Assembly: GCA_017546745.1 (NCBI GenBank)
Contig: JAFYRZ010000130.1
Coordinates: 1-7,896 of the forward strand
Origin: Clostridia bacterium
GTDB lineage: Bacteria; Bacillota_A; Clostridia; Oscillospirales; CAG-272
DNA: 7,896 nt
Direction: 5' to 3'
The notes beneath the pieces are model-generated. The model searched no databases and was not told the DNA's origin. It was given only the letters and a program-made list of their open reading frames with translations. The position numbers and the translations under genes were made by a program. The number at the start of each line of letters is the position of its first letter. Within the stretch, counting starts at the first letter, position 1. Shown here piece by piece: positions 5,410 to 7,896 of the stretch.

Positions 5410-6366
5410 ATGAGGCTTACAACGGAAGAGTTAAGATCGATAGCGTTTGGAACGGTTGATATAAGGGAAGAGGCGGACGGCGTTCGCTTTATGAAATGCA
5501 CCGATAAGCAGATAGAGCAGTCGCTGAAATATTCGCCCGACCACGGTGATCTTTCCGGCTCTGCAAGCGGTGCGCGTCTTGATTTTTACACCGATTCTAC
5601 CTACCTCGCCTTTGACGCGGTTGGCGACGGACGCTACGAGGTAATGATAAACAACCTTTTCTTCAAGCAGCTTGAGATCAAGCACTATCACGAGCGCGGT
5701 GAGAAGATGGAGCTCACCCTTCCCGAGGGAGAGAAGAGGGTCACCCTTTTATTCCCGAACTGGGGAAAGGGTGCGTGGCTCAGATTCCTCGAGCTTTCGG
5801 ACGGCGCATACTTTAAGCCCCATAAGTACGACAGAAAATTCTATTTCTACGGCGACTCTATAACCCAGGGATATAACGGCACGTATAACTTCGTTACCTT
5901 TACTCACTCGCTCTCTCGCCGATATAACGCGGATATTCTGGTAAACGGTGTTGGCGGCTGGTTCTTTAACCCCGATTACGTTGATGCCGTGCCCTACGAC
6001 CCCGAGGTGGTGTTCCTCGCTTGCGGAACTAACGACTGGACGAGGTCGGATAGTCCCGAGACCATGAGAAAGATGACCTCGGGCTGTATGGACGGGCTTC
6101 GCGCGCTTTTCCCCAAGGCCACCTTCTTCGTTATCTCGCCCCTTTGGCGCAAGGACCTTGACGACAGGAGAATGGGCTCGTTTGAGACCGCCTGCAATAT
6201 CGTAAAGGATGAGGCTCTGGCTCGCGGCTTTAACATTATCGACGGCTTTGACCTCGTTCCTCACGATCCTGCCTTCTTCGGTGACGAGCGCCTTCACCCC
6301 AACAGCCTCGGCTTTATGGTCTATTCCGAGAGGCTTATCGCTCATCTCGATAAGTATTTTGCCTGA
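5410..6366 (+). CDS. SGNH/GDSL-family hydrolase with N-terminal beta domain
   Basis: A 318-residue probable esterase or deacetylase. Residues ~25-135 look like a beta-rich N-terminal domain, as in two-domain SGNH esterases that act on carbohydrates. Residues ~143-315 are the SGNH domain: block I GDSITQG (148-154, nucleophile Ser150), block II NGVGG (179-183), block III GTND (206-209, Asn208) and block V ERLHPN (293-298, His296). The position three before the catalytic His is Glu293 instead of the usual Asp, although Asp292 is adjacent. There is no signal peptide or membrane segment, so it is predicted cytoplasmic and may act on imported or intracellular acylated sugars. The substrate is unknown. 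The ATG at 5410 has GGAG (5399-5402) at a 7-base spacing. It lies 19 bases after the YpsC-type gene and is probably cotranscribed with it, with no obvious functional link. Confidence 0.87.
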   Translation: MRLTTEELRSIAFGTVDIREEADGVRFMKCTDKQIEQSLKYSPDHGDLSGSASGARLDFYTDSTYLAFDAVGDGRYEVMINNLFFKQLEIKHYHERGEKMELTLPEGEKRVTLLFPNWGKGAWLRFLELSDGAYFKPHKYDRKFYFYGDSITQGYNGTYNFVTFTHSLSRRYNADILVNGVGGWFFNPDYVDAVPYDPEVVFLACGTNDWTRSDSPETMRKMTSGCMDGLRALFPKATFFVISPLWRKDLDDRRMGSFETACNIVKDEALARGFNIIDGFDLVPHDPAFFGDERLHPNSLGFMVYSERLIAHLDKYFA

Positions 6367-6399
6367 TTTCGCGGCTTTAAGGGCGGAAATTGGCAAAAG

Positions 6400-6430
6400 T
6401 GAATATATAAAATCCCCTGCGGTAATAATA
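6400..6430 (+). promoter_or_regulatory. Candidate forespore (sigma-F/sigma-G) promoter of spoVAF
   Basis: TGAATA (6400-6405) matches the -35 element of forespore sigma promoters. After 15 bases GGTAATAATA (6421-6430) fits the sigma-F-type -10 pattern (GG, then A, then A-rich ending TA). A start near 6437 would give a leader of ~25 bases. The spoVA operon of Bacillus is forespore-expressed, which fits. No sigma-A promoter is evident in this gap. The motif is short and judged by eye. Confidence 0.45.
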
Positions 6431-6456
6431 GGATAAAATCCGTTACCACGGGGGAT
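6412..6456 (+). other. Inverted repeat enclosing the spoVAF ribosome-binding site
   Basis: Arms 6412-6425 (ATCCCCTGCGGTAA) and 6443-6456 (TTACCACGGGGGAT) pair over 14 positions in RNA, with one U-G wobble and one C-A mismatch. The 17-base loop contains a small nested repeat, GGAT AAA ATCC (6431-6441). The 3' arm contains GGGGG (6450-6454), the ribosome site of spoVAF, and is followed by ATATTTT running into the start codon. It could act as a weak terminator of the upstream operon, as an RBS-hiding hairpin in read-through RNA, or both. The 5' arm overlaps the candidate -10 box. Confidence 0.6.
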
Positions 6457-6461
6457 ATTTT

Positions 6462-7886
6462 ATGTCTTTTGAAAAGGAAAAGCGCCTGCCGCTCTCGGAA
6501 AGCTTTGCCGAGAATCTTATACGGCTAAGGGCGCGACTCGGCGTTGGAAAAAGCTTTGACGTGATAGAGAGGGAGCTTATCTCGGCGGGTGTTAAGCTCT
6601 CGTTTTTCTATATCGACGGCTTCGTAAAGGACGGGGAGATGCAACGCGTTATGCAGGCGCTTTTGGCTATGAAACAGATACCGTCGGTTGCCTCGGTGGA
6701 GGAAAGACTGCCCTACGTTGAGGTCACGAGGGCAACGGGAACAGACGAGGTCGTATGTGCCGTTCTCTCGGGACAGACGGCGGTGCTGGGAGAGAGTTTT
6801 GGCGGTATGGCGCTGCTTGTTGATGCGCGCACATACCCTGCAAGAGAACCGTCAGAGCCGGACTCGGATAGGGTGATGCAGGGCGCAAGAGACGGCTTTG
6901 TGGAAACATTAGTTGTCAATACGGCACTAATTCGCCGCAGAATTCGCGATGAGCGACTGACTATGGAGCATTTTAATCTTGGCGGATTATCCAAGACCGA
7001 CGTTGTCGTTTGCTACCTTAGGGGCGAGTGTGACGAGCTTTCGCTTGCGAATATAAGGGCGCGGCTCGGCTCGATAAAGCCGCGCTCCTTGACCCTCGGA
7101 TTTCAGAGCCTTGCCGAGTGCCTTATCGGGCGTGGCTGGCTTAACCCGTTTCCGAAAATAAGATCGACCGAAAGGCCGGATACCGCCGCCGCACAGCTTG
7201 CCGAGGGGAGTATTCTCGTTATATGCGATACCTCGCCGCAGGTCATGATACTGCCGACCTCGATCTTCTCTTACCTCGAGCAGACCGACGACTTTTATTT
7301 TCCGCCCCTTACCGGTACGTATCTTCGCATAATAAGAACGGCAATACTGCTACTTTCATTGTTCATAACACCGCTTTGGTATCTTGCGCTCGAATACGGA
7401 GAGGCGCTGCCACAGGCTCTTTCGTTTTTGATACCCGACGAGCCGGGCGCGCTTCCGATAATCCTTCAGCTGTTTTTAGCCGAGATCGCGATAGACGGAC
7501 TTAAGATTGCATCTCTCAACACGCCCGACACCCTTTCAAGCTCGCTTTCTATAATCGGAGCCTTGATACTCGGTGATTTTGCGGTCGGGGTAGGGTGGCT
7601 CTCTGAGGACGTTATACTCTATATGGCGTTTGTTGCCATCGCAAACTTTGCACAGCAAAATCACGAGCTTGGCTATGCCATAAAATTTATGCGTATCCTG
7701 ATGCTTGCCCTCGTATTCCTCCTTGGCTGGGTCGGTCTTTTGATCGGCATTATCGTATTCGTCCTCCTTATCGTAACAAACAAGACCGTAGACGGAAAAA
7801 GGCATTATCTTTACCCGCTTTTTCCCTTTAACAAAAGGGCTCTTTCGCGCCTTGTCGTAAGGCATAGGAAAAGAGAAAACGATTAA
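6462..7886 (+). CDS. spoVAF: SpoVAF-like spore germination protein (GerA family A subunit type)
   Basis: A 474-residue integral membrane protein of the GerA/SpoVAF family, expected in the inner membrane of the spore. Bacillus SpoVAF (about 490 residues) is linked to ion release that amplifies germination. Residues 1-~285 are a soluble domain with the family stretch SDRVMQGARDGFVETL (135-150), NTALIRRRIRD (153-163) and SKTDVVVCYLRG (177-188). The rest holds hydrophobic segments at about 289-310, 330-347, 361-380, 383-398 and 411-438. A conserved loop, DGLKIASLNTPDTLSSSLS (345-363), favours SpoVAF over ordinary GerA-A subunits. A basic tail ends the protein. The ATG at 6462 has GGGGG (6450-6454) at a 7-base spacing. 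No other spoVA or ger gene is in the window. It lies 95 bases after the hydrolase, with its own likely forespore promoter. It could instead be a GerA-type A subunit, but no B or C subunit follows within the 10 bases seen. Confidence 0.9.
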   Translation: MSFEKEKRLPLSESFAENLIRLRARLGVGKSFDVIERELISAGVKLSFFYIDGFVKDGEMQRVMQALLAMKQIPSVASVEERLPYVEVTRATGTDEVVCAVLSGQTAVLGESFGGMALLVDARTYPAREPSEPDSDRVMQGARDGFVETLVVNTALIRRRIRDERLTMEHFNLGGLSKTDVVVCYLRGECDELSLANIRARLGSIKPRSLTLGFQSLAECLIGRGWLNPFPKIRSTERPDTAAAQLAEGSILVICDTSPQVMILPTSIFSYLEQTDDFYFPPLTGTYLRIIRTAILLLSLFITPLWYLALEYGEALPQALSFLIPDEPGALPIILQLFLAEIAIDGLKIASLNTPDTLSSSLSIIGALILGDFAVGVGWLSEDVILYMAFVAIANFAQQNHELGYAIKFMRILMLALVFLLGWVGLLIGIIVFVLLIVTNKTVDGKRHYLYPLFPFNKRALSRLVVRHRKREND

Positions 7887-7896
7887 ATTATATCCG

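Noticed and set aside
4746..5501. Leftward 251-codon frame overlapping the end of the YpsC-type gene and the start of the SGNH gene
   Set aside because: It is antisense to two genes with clear motifs and good starts, and the product shows no domain.

Overview
The window looks like chromosomal sequence from an endospore-forming member of the Clostridia, probably a gut-type Oscillospirales or Christensenellales relative. The reasons are a spore-germination gene of the SpoVAF/GerA type, Firmicutes-style Shine-Dalgarno sites and sigma-A promoters, a roughly even base composition in coding DNA with AT-rich intergenic DNA, and firmicute versions of the translation-related enzymes. The placement is inferred from gene content and style, not from any database match.

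Layout, left to right. The first ~30 bases may hold the last codons of a rightward gene, followed by a strong bidirectional terminator. Leftward genes follow. The first is a PucR/CdaR-type transcriptional regulator with its own promoter and a ~160-nt leader containing two hairpins. Next is a tight leftward operon read ribF, prmA, rsmE: the FMN/FAD-making enzyme, the ribosomal protein L11 methyltransferase and the 16S rRNA m3U1498 methyltransferase. Its genes are spaced by only 1-2 bases. A short divergent region (4109-4271) carries two near-consensus sigma-A promoters facing away from each other, with an 18-base alternating GC-rich tract between them. To the right are a THUMP-domain RNA methyltransferase (YpsC type) and, 19 bases after it, a cytoplasmic SGNH/GDSL hydrolase. 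The last gene, complete but ending 10 bases before the window end, is a SpoVAF-like spore membrane protein.

Functionally, the centre of the window is housekeeping: cofactor synthesis plus methylation of ribosomal protein and RNA. The SpoVAF gene is not next to other spoVA genes. It seems to have its own forespore-type promoter, and that promoter lies inside an inverted repeat whose 3' arm contains the gene's ribosome-binding site. I judge this arrangement the most interesting thing here: read-through mRNA from the vegetative operon would hide the ribosome site, while forespore-initiated mRNA would not.

I found no mobile element, CRISPR array, tRNA, rRNA, defence system or biosynthetic cluster. 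The longer non-coding stretches (1265-1537, 4109-4271, 6367-6461) are each described below.
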